Part shown: in pieces, positions 7,869 to 7,919 of the stretch | How the letters are laid out: every line of letters starts with the position of its first letter | Numbering within the stretch: position 1 is the first letter of the stretch | Assembly (NCBI GenBank): GCA_003445555.1 | Contig: DMDI01000191.1 | Span: forward strand, 1 to 7,919 | Direction: 5' to 3' | DNA length: 7,919 nucleotides | DNA from: Desulfotomaculum sp. | Lineage (GTDB): Bacteria > Bacillota > Desulfotomaculia > Desulfotomaculales > Nap2-2B | The notes under the pieces: model-generated | Databases searched by the model: none | What the model was told of the DNA's origin: nothing | What the model saw: only the letters and a program-made list of their open reading frames with translations | Position numbers and translations under genes: made by a program

Positions 7869-7919
7869 GAAAACAATTAAATGAGTATAAGTAAAGCTTG
7901 AGGCTCTTCCAGGCCTTAT

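Larger units (their letters stand above)
7765..7919 (-). other. rpoB upstream spacer with potential stem-loop
   Basis: I see no gene in these 155 nt before rpoB up to the window edge. As RNA, 7829-7837 pairs with 7788-7796 (GUUAUGUAA with UUACAUAGC, 9 bp with one G.U). A short CAGG/CCUG hairpin lies inside the enclosed loop. At the right edge, AGGC (7913-7916) can pair with GCCU (7901-7904), but no U-run follows. No convincing paired -35/-10 promoter is visible. In many bacteria rplL lies upstream of rpoB and the spacer between them is an attenuation or RNase processing site; that role here is inference. Confidence 0.4.

Noticed and set aside
7885..7890. TATACT-like hexamer upstream of rpoB as a -10 element.
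   Set aside because: The hexamer at the expected -35 distance matches poorly (about CTGGAA), so no promoter is called.
7901..7916. AGGC/GCCU hairpin at the right edge as the terminator of the upstream gene.
   Set aside because: The stem is only 4 bp with an 8-nt loop and is not followed by a U-run.

Overview
The window is a slice of the bacterial RNA-polymerase/ribosomal-protein (rpoBC-str) cluster, with every gene on the minus strand. In transcription order, right to left, it holds rpoB (beta subunit), rpoC (beta' subunit), a small L7Ae-family K-turn RNA-binding protein (YbxF type) and rpsL (ribosomal protein S12). I see no credible plus-strand gene, tRNA, rRNA, CRISPR array, insertion sequence or transposase. 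No gene looks broken.

The organism is most likely a Gram-positive Bacillota, probably class Clostridia, perhaps a Peptococcaceae-like or thermophilic lineage. The L7Ae-like gene between rpoC and rpsL is typical of Firmicutes. RpoC (1151 aa) has an uninterrupted trigger loop without the large proteobacterial insertion. RpoB (1127 aa) is short and ends in an acidic tail. The rifampicin-region spelling ([14 protein letters not shown]) is also Firmicutes-like. The genus is inference only. Three of the four genes start at GTG or TTG.

Layout from left to right: 1-85 is a spacer beyond rpsL, almost filled by an imperfect inverted repeat built of degenerate 7-bp units. 86-460 is rpsL (TTG start). 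479-736 is the L7Ae-like gene (GTG start). 737-869 is a 133-nt spacer with RNA-folding potential. 870-4325 is rpoC (GTG start). 4326-4380 is a 55-nt spacer with a terminator-like hairpin touching the rpoB stop and a strong ribosome-binding site. 4381-7764 is rpoB (ATG start). 7765-7919 is the rpoB upstream spacer, with a 9-bp potential stem, an AT-rich inverted repeat and a tandem 7-bp duplication inside the ribosome-binding region. Neighbours outside the window are expected, not seen, to be rplL or similar on the right and rpsG/fusA/tuf on the left.

RpoB and RpoC together form the catalytic core of RNA polymerase. S12 shapes the ribosomal decoding centre. The L7Ae-like protein binds kinked RNA. 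Co-transcription would couple output of the transcription and translation machineries. The coding content is ordinary core genome. What deserves a second look is in the spacers: the heptad hairpin after rpsL, the foldable leader before the RNA-binding protein, the duplicated heptamer before rpoB, and the TTG start of rpsL beneath an out-of-frame ATG.
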